A stretch of DNA of 64,000 bases from Lineus longissimus (GCF_910592395.1 NC_088311.1:16928501-16992500); one strand, 5' to 3'. Positions 26,480-39,630 are shown, counted from the first letter of the stretch. Numbers and translations are program-made. The notes: a model not told the origin generated them from the sequence alone.

Positions 26480-26558
26480 CGTTTGCGGTGCTTGCTCCTG
26501 TGAATATCCCCAGCAGAAGAATTAGCGGGAAAATCTTGCTGACGGCGTGTCCTTTCAT
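26480..26558 (-). CDS. Exon 1: signal peptide
   Basis: ATG at 26558 opens 26 codons (MKGHAVSKIFPLILLLG...), a basic n-region and a hydrophobic core followed by an Ala/Ser/Thr cleavage region. The exon ends in phase 1 at a gtaggg donor. The phase matches the EGF exon at 23.1 kb, so this is the probable first coding exon of a secreted or receptor-type protein with EGF and FTP modules. Confidence 0.75.
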
Positions 26559-26679
26559 GACGATAGAATCAGTAACCTGCTTTCAAGGTCTGCTATTCTG
26601 TCAACTGAAAGACACTTCCTGGATCGTACACGTAAAATACATATTTATTGTATATTCGACTCTTCATTGACCATTGCGG

Positions 26680-26700
26680 CGCTCACTATATAAGTGCTGA
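26680..26700 (-). promoter_or_regulatory. TATA-like box upstream of the signal-peptide exon
   Basis: On the minus strand ttatatag lies about 130 bp upstream of the ATG. Spacing allows a short 5' UTR. Only the motif and its position support this. Confidence 0.35.
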
Positions 26701-27104
26701 CAAAAAAAATAATTAAAGTAGGTTACTCTTGCCTAACCTGCCTAACGGGGTATTGAAGACAGCAAATTAAGTGGTTATCGCAAATAAACTACTTCCTTGT
26801 CGCCAACACAGCATCTCATTAGCGGACATTTTCATGCAAGCGTATTGAGGACTAAGCAATTCAAAAAGATCTAGGGCCTACATGATCGTGTAACATGATG
26901 ATCACAATAGGTCGCCTATTTTTTTCAATATTTGTTTTAGTTTCAACCTTTATCGTCCCATTCTGCTTAAAAACATTGACTTTGATCGATTAGAATGGAG
27001 TTACTGTAGAACAGAAAATTTGCGCGACATAAAAATTTTTTTGGGACATTTCGCAGAAGAATATTTTCGCGAATCAAGAATTTTTTTCATCTAATAAATT
27101 AAAA

Positions 27105-28685
27105 ATTGTATAGTTTAGTTTTAGTTTTATTTATTTATTATAGTGACAAGTATACAGTCATAATATATGTACAGATATCTAGAAATTAACTTAAGTACAC
27201 CCAGCCCTCCTGGGCTTATTTGTCACTTCGAACTAAAAAATACATAATAGTTTTTAAGTGTCCAAAACAAATAGAAAAAGTACACAATATGACGGTGAAA
27301 AATAAATAAATAATAATAATTAATTACCACCTTTGTTTACACAAGAGTAAAAGAAACAGCACCCACCCAAAAATATATCTCTCAGGCAGGGAAAGTACGG
27401 ACCGACCTTCTGTTTATTTAAACAAAATATCAGTCCGCACCCTCCACGCCCGAGAAACAAATTTTGAGGTTTGTGTTTGCCTATTGGTGCAACAGAAAAT
27501 TAACTTGGCCTCCTCGGACATTGCTACAAATTCACGATGTGAAATACTAATAGAATTAAAAAAAGTAGCCCTCAATTCGTTAAATCGAGGGCAGGAACAT
27601 AAAAAGTGCTGCTCATCTTCACATGTGTTTAAATTACAAAGTTTACAAATTCGAAGTGCAGGTGGCGTGCCACTGAAACGACCCGTTTCTATTTCCAGGG
27701 GGAGTACCCCACACCGAAATTGTGCAAATAAAGAACGCTGGTATCGCGTTAAAAATGAAAATACATAAGGTTCCGTTTGAAATAAGTGCTTGAACTTTAC
27801 GTAAGTCCTCAACTTGGGTTTTGTTCCTAATGATTGCTCCCAAGTCTCGGAGTGCAACATTCTGATCCGATCCTTAACCTCCGCAAGATTACACGATGTC
27901 GGTCTATTACTATCAACAAGATGACCCATATCAAAGTTAGCCAGAATTGATCTCACTTGGGAACACCAGTTGGCATTATCGTGACTACGCCTCAGGTCCT
28001 CCCTGAAGACATCCCTCAGTATGCCTTCTCTATTGAGGCCACACAGCCGGTTCCAAAAAATAACAATCTTAATCCACCTTCTGTATCGACCCGGAATCCA
28101 CCCAAAGTCCCCCTGGTACCCTATGATCGGGGCCCGGGGTGGCAGTCCAAGGAAATAACGTATTGCGCGATTTTGTACAGTTTCAAGTTTCTCGAACGCT
28201 GCAAATCCCCATACTTCTGACCCATAGTCTAGTATTGGGGCCACACCAGACTCAAATAACTTAGTGTACGTACTAAATCCTATGTCTCTGAACTCACGAA
28301 ATTTGTGAATAATACCACCGAGGGCTCTGCCACCACTTTGGCTTAGCAGCTCTGCGTTTGAGTTCATTTCCAAAAACTCGTCAAAAGTTACCCCTAAGTA
28401 TTTATATTTACTGACTAGTTTGAGGGGGGTTTCATTTACTGAAAACTGGAATGCGGTTTGCCGCCGCCGCTTTTTTCTAAAGTGCATCACTTGTGATTTG
28501 TCCGCGTTAACCTTTAACCTCCATTTGTTACACCAGGTACCAAGATGGGAAAGCATACATTGTAGATTCTCCTCGTTCTCGCTCAAAAGAATAATGTCGT
28601 CTGCTTAGAGAAGGCAACATATATGTCGACCATCAATATTAAGACCTTTACCAAGCAAGTTTAACTCGTCTACCAAGACAAATAC
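27105..28685 (-). mobile_element. 5'-truncated non-LTR retrotransposon (LINE)
   Basis: The piece holds the C-terminal part of a LINE ORF2, with an A/T-rich 3' end near 27105. The 5' break is near 28685, inside the reverse transcriptase domain, so the endonuclease and most palm motifs are missing. Confidence 0.8.
27414..28607 (-). pseudogene. LINE reverse transcriptase C-terminal fragment
   Basis: The frame continues for about 390 codons after an in-frame TAA (28605-28607) that sits exactly where the Tyr of the YADD catalytic motif should be (LL-stop-ADDIILLSENEENL). Downstream are the thumb (WCNKWRLKVNADKSQVMHF, then KYLGVTF), the connecting region and a C-terminal Cys/His cluster (CKLCNLNTCEDEQHFLCSC). 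The rest of the frame is clean, so the loss looks recent. With the 5' truncation this copy is dead. Confidence 0.85.
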
Positions 28686-28689
28686 ACAT

Positions 28690-29828
28690 TTTTACTTACG
28701 GTTTTTATGTTATTGAAAAAAAATCTCTTCCATAACCTTTGATAATCCCTCATGTATGAGCTGAGTTGGCCATAAAGACCCTGACTGACTGCATTGCTGA
28801 CGATGAGGGGTGTTCTCAAAGGTAACCAGCTGTCTAAAAAAACCCAATCACCTGTAGCGAGCTAAAACTAATTTTCGAAATAAAAGAACGAAAATAAAAT
28901 AAAATAAAAAAGTTACTTTTTGGACATTTTTAAAATTGTCTGTTACATAATGAAGAGACAGGATAAGCTGGGCCCGAATACAACAGATACATGACCAAAT
29001 AGACATACCATTCTCTGCTGGAAACCGCATTCAATTATCTTACTCTATCTCTGTGATATTAAAAAACCTGTGGACATTTACTTTCTGGTAGGACTGTACA
29101 TATGGAGAAATAACTACACATATATCGAAGTGTAGGTTATTTTATTTTAGGAGACTTGTGTTGGTCTATTCACCACTCTGCCACCGAAGCGACCTGGTCA
29201 CAATCTCGATGCGTTGACTGATTTTTCAATATGGCGATGACTAATGGTATTAGAGAGACTATGTCCCCTGTCTCATTCCCGTGGCGCCCTTCTAAACGTT
29301 AGGTTGCATCTGTATATACAAAGTAGCTTTATTGATACGGAACTCACGTATATCGGGTGAGGAAGAAAAAAACCGAAGTTAAATGTCTCTAAGACGTATT
29401 ATCCAGGCAACGGACAGAGCGGACAGATTTTCGAATGAAGGGATCAAAATGGGTCAGGAAAATATACCTCTACATCGTAAGGGAGCCAAAGCAGTTCTGC
29501 ACCGCTTGTTTACTACAATCTGCCGGCGTTGTGCGAATTATCCAAGGAGGAGGCTTTAGGATTGACGCCTACTGCCGGTAAGTCGGCATGCACCCCTGCA
29601 AAGTGACCTGACGACGCCAAATGGGAGACGCGGCTCTACACCATTTATTTCATAAATTTGTTTGATCACGCCCAAACATCATCTGTCAGGAATTTTCCCA
29701 GAGGTTAAAATTACATTGAAAATCAATGACAGAGTGTTGAACATATTTTCAATACAAGCTTTGAGCATCTCATTTGTAACATTATCAATACAAGTGGATT
29801 TGTCATTCTTAACTGCTCGAACGCCTTT
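28690..29828. other. No gene seen
   Basis: Nothing coding is recognised. About 29510-29600 resembles 56290-56385 (shared tgccggtaagtcggcatg type block), an old dispersed repeat or duplicated flank. Confidence 0.35.
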
Positions 29829-29833
29829 AATAG

Positions 29834-30133
29834 TGTCGAAAACTCCGCACTTCGGGTTTTCTACTGGGGAGTTGCTGACTACAAATTGATGGTGAACTTG
29901 ACTCTATCGTATCTTTTTTACAACTGACTTTATTTCTACAAACTATTGACTAAGTAAACAAGATTACAAATTAACAGATGTTAAGAGATGAAAGAAGGTG
30001 CTTAGACGATTAAGCTTAGCTTAATCCGCAAGGATTTCCACAGACTTCCTGGCTCCATGCAGCTGCAGCGACTTGTCGAACTAATAACTTGATTCAGGAA
30101 ATGACTTGGTTCAGGAATGCGTAATTCCTGACA
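29834..30133 (-). mobile_element. BEL/Pao solo LTR with target duplication
   Basis: The 300-bp LTR (TGTCAGG...TTTTCGACA on the minus strand) is flanked by 5-bp direct repeats AATAG at 29829-29833 and 30134-30138. It matches the LTR at 55927-56219 with a few substitutions and a 7-nt gap. It is a solo LTR left by recombination. Confidence 0.9.
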
Positions 30134-30138
30134 AATAG

Positions 30139-30810
30139 AGAGTATTCGCACCCGCACGGTTAGCCAAACGACTACATTTAGGTCATCAAATAATGCGGTC
30201 TTATGACGTTTACACAATACGGTTTGGAGAGATTATTATCCGTAGCTAGTTACAATACGTGAGTGAAAAACGCTTTGACAAAACAGCATGATTATCCAAA
30301 AAAATGTTCCCACAAAGATAGATTTTCTTTTAAAATCATCAATGAACAAATATCTTTGCAATTTTTGTGAAACATTTCGTTTCTGGCATTTGTATCCATG
30401 TTTATTTCACTTTTAAATATCTTGTTTATAGCCGTTCATGAGTGCCTTTTTCATTGATATCCAAAACAGTCAAAAGAGGCATTTCGCAATTTAACTGATT
30501 ACAAAATCAGCACTGTTAAGTCATCGACTTCTGTGCGGTCGTTACGTGTACACAGGCCCTTATAAGAGGCCTCTTTGCTAGCCGTCTGCATTTCACGCAT
30601 AACAAGCTGGATATCCGCAAGGTAAATGGCGTTTAGCATGTTTGGAAAAATACACTACGGGTAGCTTGATTTTCTCTGGTGGTAGATCTCAGTGCCAGAA
30701 GTAGCTAATTTTTATTAATCCTTTGTTTCGGAAATAATTTCGTATTCTTTAAATGGAATTTTATGATTTTAAAAAAGGCCTGCATAAAACTTTCCTGATT
30801 CTCTTTTAGC
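30139..30810. other. No gene seen
   Basis: About 30140-30260 is a member of the dispersed repeat also seen near 21060-21220 and 34790-34880. Nothing coding is recognised. Confidence 0.4.
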
Positions 30811-31610
30811 ATGGCGACCGAAGGTGCAAGTACCAGCAAGTCAACAAACAAAAAAACGCGCCTACTCGATTTTTCCCAGCACTTGACATTCTTCTTCTCA
30901 GAGAACTGGTTGTGGTACAACCAACAACTAAGCCAGCGTGGGATGAAGTCCACCAACATGTGAACACAGCTTTGACGGAGGTGAAGCGTGACAGCTTTGT
31001 CACTCTCCGGGCATGCAAGGATAGGGTGAAAACTCTCCAAGAGGCTCATAAGAAGGACGAGTTGAAATCTCTTAGAGCGTAAGTATCTTAAACACTGAAA
31101 CATTGCAGTGTAACACAAATGTGGCTTAGAGCGTGTCATTAGGCCCTTGGTGATTTTTAGTTACCAGGGAGATATCATTTTCTTCATGGAAAAAATTGGT
31201 CCAAGTATATACATGTACTATATGTGTTTTTCCATAGCTTTAGCACCAATTAAAACACTATTTTATAATTTATACTCCCAGTTTCTTTCTCGGCTGAAAA
31301 TGCGTCACGCTGACCTTTGATCAGGACCTGCAATGTTACTCATCAACTTTTGTGTCACTTTTTAGGTCTGGGACAGATGAGGAATACGACGAGCGAGCCC
31401 AGCTGCTTACTGATTTGGCCAGCCTTAGTGTGGAAAGGGCGGCCAAAAAGCAGGAAGAAAAACCCGATCTCAAGGAAGCCCAGGGACGACAAATACGCCA
31501 GGCTGCTATGGAGACGCTGAAAGTAAGAGACGATCCGGAAGAACACGCCGATGGTTTTGATCGTGAGTTGGACGGAGCTGATGAAAATCTCGAACAACAT
31601 GGAAAGAAAG
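30811..31610 (+). pseudogene. Harbinger-associated Myb/SANT-like gene
   Basis: Two exons, 30811-31078 and 31366-31610, join in phase 2 across a gt-ag intron. They encode a trihelix/Myb-like domain (LDILLLRELV...W..V...ALTEV...CKDRVKTLQEAH, then SGTDEEYDERAQLL), the accessory DNA-binding protein of PIF/Harbinger transposons. The ATG frame and the domain frame differ around a run of seven adenines (about 30845-30855), so one base appears lost. It is convergent with a DDE transposase relic at 31690-32660. Confidence 0.7.
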
Positions 31611-31689
31611 GTAAGAATAACTTTTTCTTCTTCTGCACGAAAGTATGAAACTCGCTATAATGGCAGCTACTGATTGACAGTAGAGCACT

Positions 31690-32660
31690 TTATACCAAGT
31701 AATACTTGGCTACTGGAGACAACAGTACTTTTAAATTTTTCCTAAAGTCCAAAAACGCGTAGTTTCGCACCAAATTTCCGAACCCCCATTCCACGCATTG
31801 ACGGACAGAGGACATTCTCCTGTTGAATTCTTCTTCTGCGGCACACAGGTTTGCTCCTCTGACTGGACTCGACAGATACCTTCGAATGGGATAAGCCGGA
31901 TCGCCGTATATTGCAAATGGCAGGCCATTCTTATCAGTGAGATCTCTAGCCTCTATTTGCTCCATCAGTCCACTCACACGAAGCAAAGCGCAATCGCGTC
32001 GACGCCCTTCCAGTTGACCATACAGATGCGTAATCAACCCGTTTGGTATGGCTACTGACTGAAATTTAATCGCATGTATACGCTTATGCCCATTATAACA
32101 CACGCGTTGATGGCGTGTTGGCCTGCATATAGAACAAACGTGCCATCTACGAAACCTATGCAGTTCAGCAGCGGGGCACCCTTCGCGTGTATCTGGTCTG
32201 CATGGATTTGAAGTTGTGCGGGATCCAGCCATGGGTTGTCGAGAGTCCTCAAACGATGAGCATGAGTGTTGTACAGAAGGCTTATAGTCTCATCAATCAC
32301 CATTGACATGGTAGATGCAGGTCGTCCAAAAAACCTTTCCAAATCGCTCAGTCTGTTCGGATACGAAAATCGCCTTAAAACCTTACACAATGCATCGAGT
32401 CCGCTGCACGTGCACCTGTTTGTTACAGTAATGACGTCAGGAAGTCCCGACAGGCGATACAGACGATACAGTTCTTCCTTCCTGAACCATGTTCCTGAAC
32501 CGAAAGTTGAACCATGACTGGTCATCAGTAAGCTCATCCAAATTAAACCTCGGTCATTGAGGGTCGTATGTAATCACGCGTTCCTGTGGTCTATCGTGAA
32601 AAAGAATGTATAGAAGATCTTCATCCTCTTCCTCGACTGCCATTTGTAGAAGGTCCATGT
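31690..32660 (-). pseudogene. PIF/Harbinger DDE transposase relic
   Basis: The reading order is an N-terminal fragment (MDLLQMAVEEEDEDL), then RF..EEL.RL..LSGLP, a helical segment with FGRPASTMSMVI, GFVDGT (first Asp), CRPTRHQRVCYNGHKR, YGDPAYP (second Asp) and CVEWGFG (Glu). All three catalytic residues survive, but the parts lie in different frames, with breaks near 32560-32520 and near 32135 and a stop after the first 40 codons. This is a decayed gene of the HARBI1/DDE_Tnp_4 family. Confidence 0.8.
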
Positions 32661-32664
32661 TGAA

Positions 32665-35600
32665 AGTCTATTGAGCGTCGACTGTTCACTTTACCACTTG
32701 TAGGTCTCCTCGGACATGACCCGTGCAAAGCGCAGAAAATAATTACCTAACCTGTCGAATGCCATTGACAAATTGAAGGTACCTGCCTTCTACAAGGGAA
32801 ACTTACATAAACCTTGTCTATCAACTATCCGTAAAGGCTAACCGAATCTATCAGCGAAATCACGATAAACTAGTATTGGGCAATTCGCCTAACAGCAAAT
32901 TGCAGACCATATCCCTGGTGAAAGTATTTTGTCATGTTGAGAAATTAGGTTTGCACCAGGATATAACCAGATAAATCAGAGGCAAATAACCCTGAATAAC
33001 CAGCTGAATTAGGTTGTGACAGTAGGTGCATCATAAATACTAGAAATAGCGATGGTTCTGGGACTGCAACAACTCAGCATATGGATGGTCAGAATCCAGC
33101 AGACAACAAGCAAATGTAATCTGAATCTCAACATCTTTCGTATCTTTTGACGAGTTTTCTGGTCGAGTGAGGGAAACCAGTTGGCCATCTGATATGGCTG
33201 GTGGGGATGAAAGCTCCCAATGTTGGGACGACCAATAAATGAGAGTTGAACATTGAATTCCTTTGAAGTGTAGGTTGTGACGAGTCAGGCCAGTTTGTGC
33301 ATGATTACAACATAGGGGTAACTAGTTGCAACAATCCTTTTTTAGTGTAGATTGTGAAGGAATAGTCTTGATCTTTCAATTAATTCCTTTGGTATGGTGC
33401 AACAAACCAGTCCAGTAGATATATACATGGTCATAGCATACGGCATCGAGACAACCAGTATGCAAGGTTACGGCCAGGCCCAAGGGGTATGACCGATCAG
33501 CACTAAGAGTAAAAACGTAACATGCAATAATATCTTTTTAAACTAACTGTCACAGTAGGTTTATTTATTCAGTCTTTTTGAAAAAAAAGTATTACAGTGA
33601 AAAAGAACGAAATACGGCTGGAATATTATACTGGTTTGTCTTCGGACGGCAAATTCAGCACTGCACCGATGTCAAGGTTAAGACGGTTATACGACTTTGC
33701 CTCATCAGCTCCTCGTGGTCAAGGCTCCTATATCCGTGACTGATGCGGTCGCAGAACAGAACAGATGCTGATCATCCCCGTCAGGCTGTAAAACAGAGCG
33801 AGGAAATATTTTAACTTCACCAGAAGTTTTATCATTCATTATTCAGACCAACAGACACTGTTACCTGCTAATAGTCTATGAATTTCATTGTCATAATTCA
33901 GAACAAACACTTATCACCTTTGCTGACAATATTTTCAGAAGGTGTGTATACATTCGTGTGTCCATTTACACTGCACGTGTATACGTGCTTTACTGTACAT
34001 TTCTACAGGAGTGAGCAGGATGTACAGAAAAACGATCTCCAAAACTGTTGCTTTCAGCACTCGCGACACGTTAAGCGAGGTTTCAGCAATTATTTTCAGT
34101 GAAGGTATATCTCATGTGTAGAGTCTCGGTGATTTTGAGACATTCTTAGGTGTTTAAGGCGCACAGTTTAATGAAACTTGCCCGAATTCGTAATTTTTTT
34201 GATGAATGTATATCCGCCATTGCGGGGATCCGGAAACTTTTGGATGACAAGTTTGCCTCAAAAGATGGACGTTCTCCCTATAATCACCCAAACTAACAGC
34301 GAATATATATTCTTAAGATCCTTTTCTTGACCTCTGATGAGTTAATTTTGTCTGATGCAGTGTTTCAACACAAATTTGAGGGCGATTACAATCACGAAAA
34401 ATTCACACTCACCCAGTCTAGAATGCGTAGACGAAATGTCTGTTGGCTCTTCCATGCAGCGGGTATCCTCCCACCTGTTCAGGTCGGGACAGATCAACGT
34501 TGAGCAACTTGCCTAATCGGTAAAAACGCGGGAGGCAGTGCTATTACCGGAACGGTTCAGAACCGGCGATTTTCATCAAAAATCACCCGAAAACTTAAAA
34601 AGTAAGCAACGGCTGCAAAAATAAAGTACACGTTGTTCGTTAGCAGGTTATGAAACGTAACCTAACCAAATTTCAGGTCGTTCCGTGCGGCAGTTTCGAG
34701 ATACGTGTCGAAAACCACATCCCTCGGGTCCTGGCGATCGGCTCAGTAAAAACAATAGACCATATCCACGGAGTTGTGGATATGGTCTAATTAAACGTTG
34801 ACCGTTTCACGGTTACGGATGACTAAATGTAGTCGTTAGGCCTAAATGTACTGGCGTGAATACTCTCCATTAACTTCCTCAACAGAGATAGGACAATTTA
34901 GATGGGGTTGTCAAACATATTCACTGACTGGGTGTCATCCACTTCCTGTTCAGGCTGTCCATCTGCTGCATTCAACTCTGCAAAATGCCTATAACATTTA
35001 TCTATGGTAATATTACCTGATGAATCACCTGAGTTTGCACCTGAACCTCTATTTATTCAACAAAGACTAAACTTTCATTGGATTTGAATCTTGGGCATTC
35101 ATAATCTTCTTCTAAAAGTTATTCCTCAGTCTCTTTTTGCTTTAGTAATTACTTTTTTTGTAGCCCTTACTAGCCTTCTTCATCTAGCTAATTTTTCTCC
35201 TTCCTATTTCTACGATTCATTGATTTAGCATTTTCCAAATTGTTTCGCTCACACACACATTCTTTATCAAACCACTTGATTTTTTGAACCCTTTTAACTC
35301 TTTTTTACCATACCACATTTGCCAGCTGCTCAACAACTAGTTTGACCATTACATACAGTTTAACCGATCTGGTCTTTGATGCTTTTTTCTCGTTTAAATC
35401 TAGCTGTTGGGAGGGCATATCGGTCTGACCTTATAGTCGACGTAACGAGGGATCCTCGTTTCAAATGGGCGCGACATTGGATTGAACCCGCCATCCAGTT
35501 TCCAACGAGGCACCTCCTGTACCTGCATCTACAACGGACACAAGTTCTACAATGATACCCATGGTCCGATATCAAACTACATGCGACTATAAACATGATA

Positions 35601-37468
35601 AAGGCAGACCCTGTCCCTCCCTGCTTGCCCCAAGGTGGAGAAAAACCACAGGGCATCAGTGTCTCCGGGAAACGGAGAAACAAAGGTCTGGATTAACAAC
35701 TGTACCCGAGCACTTGTACACTGTACTCGACGGAAACAGGCAACAACCAAACCTACAACTCCCTATACAACCTCGGTGATAAATCGGTCCAAGTTTTCTT
35801 CTTTTGACCATTCAATTACATGTATTTGAACGTCTGGCTTGTTTTTGCGATTCTTCACTAAATGGTCCTGTGCCTGACAAATGAAAACAGGACCCCCTGG
35901 CCCCGTAGCCCCTTTTTTCAAATGGAAAGTACTGAAACAAGATATATTCAAATATTCTATTTGATGGGCTGAAGGGTGGTGTTCGTGTTTGGTTTTTAGG
36001 TCAAGGTATGTAAAAACCTAACTTCAAAGAAATCGGACCTGTAGTTCGCGCTCCATATCTCAAAACGATGCGGACAAAATATTTACGAACGGACGATAGC
36101 TTAATATTTTGTGATGGTAAACAAAATAGATAAAATAACCGTTGAATGCAAAAATCCATCTTTTTAATAGTTTCTCAATTTATACATACAAAAAATAAAT
36201 AAATTGACATACGAGTCACTTACGGACATATATTCCAAAATCAAACCCAGGAAATTAATCAACTGGTTTAAAGTAGCATTTATCACACCACTAAGAACAT
36301 ATACTTGCATTTTTAGACGTTTTAATGCAAATTCAAATTACAACAAACTATCATAGACGCAATTTACGTTCCACCGGAAAAGTCATCACAGAAGCCTCCC
36401 CATCATTGAGGTCTTATGCAATGTAGGGACAAGAGATTCGCTAGATGTGTAGCGGCCGGGTATGAAGGTCGCCAAGCTTTGTTCTTCGAACTACACATGA
36501 ACAGGATGAAGGTAGCCTTGTTCCACTGCTATAATATGCGTCTAGATTTCTTGCTGTAGAGTAACAGAACGCAAACTGATGCATTTAGTTGTGTCTGAGC
36601 CGGAGGACATGTTGTCTGCACATATTCCTGAACCATCAAACCACGACGAAGCTATTATGCGACTGTATCGGCCTCGTCTTATAACACTTTTCGCCGAGAA
36701 TAGCTCTCCAGAAATTTCTATGGACTTGATATCAATTGCGAATTGACAACAATCCGATCCATTCACAGTATACGTAGGATACATGACCATTCTAATTGCT
36801 ATCTACTAAGGGTACTTTTTCTGTTTTCAGCGAGATTTCAACTGAATCTAAATTGGTCCAATATGGTGAACATAAGGCCGTCGGAATGCCAGTGCACTGC
36901 ATATCTCCAGTCGCCTGTTTTAGCTCAAGATTTTTAGTTTTTTAACACAGTTTGAGAATTGCATTTTAATCACTCCATTCTTGACTAGGCCCATGTCCGA
37001 TTCTATTAATCTGTCTTTCTAAACACATGTGTCAGTTCAATATCCCTTCCATTTGAATTGAATTTACCGAGAACACCATAACTTACAAATGTAAACAACT
37101 AAAATGTATAAATAGACCCTAAATTTTTGATGAACTGTTCGCTACGACTCTTTTCGACCCGTATGAAGAAGACGCTTTCCTGAACTTGACCAATAGTTAT
37201 CCATATGGTCATTGTGGTCAGAGACGTTGTTGATGGCATACTAGGCGTTATAATGACCCGATATTGTTGATCACTCTAATGACGTCATAATTCCCAAATA
37301 TTCATATCAAATAACGGTATTTCGTGCTAAAAATAGCTCCATTCAAATGCAAAAGCATATTTTACAGAAATTTATGGACATCATTCTGGGCACAGCATCA
37401 CAGACGTGAACAAATTTTTGACACTTTTGTCAGTCCACAGGCATTTTTTGGAATAACCCGATATACAC
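32665..37468. other. Long intergenic stretch, no gene seen
   Basis: I find no exon, RNA gene or intact element. Notable pieces are a perfect 14-bp stem at 34756-34769/34776-34789 (tagaccatatccac) and a member of the 21060/30140 dispersed repeat at about 34790-34880. Numerous tacatgta motifs are present. Confidence 0.4.
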
Positions 37469-37602
37469 TCACATTTTTATTTCAACTAGCACCGTCTTGA
37501 ATAAATAAAAATAAGTGAAGACATATACGTTCGTATCTACAATGTAAAATATAGAATTCCAAAACAAGGTGTTTATAAAACATGGCACAAATTTGCATCT
37601 AG

Positions 37603-38836
37603 CCACGGCCTTTGGATCACTCACACAAAGCCCTGCTGAGTATGGCCTGATTTGGTGGGATATCTTGGCCATAACATCAAATGTCCATCACCTCATTGTG
37701 CCATCCTTAAAGATGACATGTATTGATACACTAAATCATGCATCTTAAACAGAGCTAGCCTGTGATAGCAAGTTGTTGCTTTTGTGGGGGGCCCAATTTC
37801 AGCAAGGCTACGTGTGAGTGTTAAATGACCAATCCAAATGCCTGCTAGAAGAGAACAGGTTAACAGAAAAGTTCTTTGAACATCAGGTAAAACATAGTCC
37901 AGGTCATGATTCAGCTGTTAATCTAGAGTAATACTGAATCACTAAACATCAAGCATACTCAGCTGATGATTTACACCTTATTCACAAAATTCTGAGATCG
38001 CTAGTGCCTTCTTGGTAAGTCTTGGTAACACGTAGTTAAATTACTCTAAAGTCGTGATATCAGGCTATACTGGGATAGTTGGACCGACGCCGATATATGG
38101 CACCAGCACCTACATGTAACCTGGTATACATTTTGCCATCGTAATGAAAATATGCAGGCCTACATGTATCTCTTGAGAGTTTACATATACTGAATAGAAT
38201 GATTTTGACACCCGTGGTGCCACGGCCTTTGGATCACTCACACAAAGCCCTGCTGAGTATGGCCTGATTTGGTGGGATATCTTGGCCATAACATCAAATG
38301 TCCATCACCTCATTGTGCCATCCTTAATGTTGACATGTATTGATACACTAAATCATGCATCTTAAACAGAGCTAGCCTGTGATAGCAAGTTGTTGCTTTT
38401 GTGGGAGGCCCGATTTCAGCAAGGCTATGTGTGAGTGTTAAATGACCAATCCAAATACCTGCTAGAAGAGAATAGGTTGACGGAAAAGTTCTTTGAACAT
38501 CAGGTAAAACATAGTCCAGGTCATGATTCAGCTGTTAATCTAGAGTAATACTGAATCACTAAACATCAAGCATACTTAGCTGATGATTTACACCTTATTC
38601 ACAAAATTCTGAGATCGCTAGTGCCTTCTTGGTAAGTCTTGGTAACACGTAGTTAAATTACTCTAAAGTCGTGATATCAGGGTATACTGGGATAGTTGGA
38701 CCGACGCCGATATATGGCACCAGCACCTACATGTAACCTGGTATACATTTTGCCATCGTAATGAAAATATGCAGGCCTACATGTATCTCTTGAGAGTTTA
38801 CATATACTGAATAGAATGATTTTGACACCCGTGGTG
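37603..38836 (+). repeat. 617-bp tandem duplication
   Basis: Units 37603-38219 and 38220-38836 are nearly identical, differing at only a handful of sites. The unit starts ccacggcctttgg and ends cacccgtggtg. No open frame is conserved. It is a recent tandem duplication. Confidence 0.92.
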
Positions 38837-39525
38837 GTGGAGTCACGAACCATTTCCAGCCACAATTTGCCTGGAAACAACATTCCCTTTAAATGATCGA
38901 TCCACTGCTGCTGGTATTTGTATCATAGATTTCGACAAACGATTCGTTGCTCAAATAAAGTAACTCCCTGGGAGTACATTGCACTGTTTACTGGAAGTTA
39001 GCATAGAGGTCGAAATTTTGTAGATATCTCAGAACGACTTCATGGACATACTTGTATTGCTCCTGAAAGTGATATCGAACATGGAGAATAATATTCAGGC
39101 AGAGTCATGGCGTTCATCTTTCTAATGACAGTTTAAACCATTCGTTTAAACAATTCCAATCGCGTAAATACGTACTAAATATAAATTTCAACGTTGCCAT
39201 TATGTAGACAGATACACACATACTATTCATACCAAGTTTCAACAAAGTTGCCTGCATGATTACTGCAATACGGCATTGTGTATGGGTGGCATCTACCTTG
39301 TGTATAACTGCATTTCTATTTCGCCTCACCACCAGTAATTAAAACAGTGTACCCCTTTAAGACTTTAGGTAGACGGTAGGGGGTTGTATTAGTTGACTGA
39401 ACACTACATGACCAGCCTAGACAAAACAGGATATCCGGAAAACTTATTAAATGACAATGTCCGACATTGATTTGGACAAAGTTGCAAAACTTACATAAGT
39501 GTTGACAAGTTGTTGTCTGTTTGAC
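38837..39525. other. 3' side of the phosphatase gene, last exon not found
   Basis: The exon encoding the end of the D2 domain (QYQFCYxAALEYL-type ending) and the stop should lie below 39526, but I could not recognise it here or in the following tandem repeat. Confidence 0.3.
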
Positions 39526-39630
39526 CTCAGCAGACGGAGATACTGGAAAACATCCACCTCCTGGTCGACCTTGACCTTCTCAATGACAGAATGCGCCGCA
39601 CAGAAGACACCACTTTGGGAAGCACCGTCC
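39526..39630 (-). CDS. Exon: D2 pseudo-catalytic loop
   Basis: This 105-nt exon (acceptor tctag, donor gtcaaa) encodes DGASQSGVFCAAHSVIEKVK...DVFQYLRLLR. Joined to the previous exon it gives VQCLDGASQSG, where the catalytic Arg of the CX5R signature is Gln. D2 is therefore expected to be inactive, as in most receptor PTPs. Confidence 0.85.
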
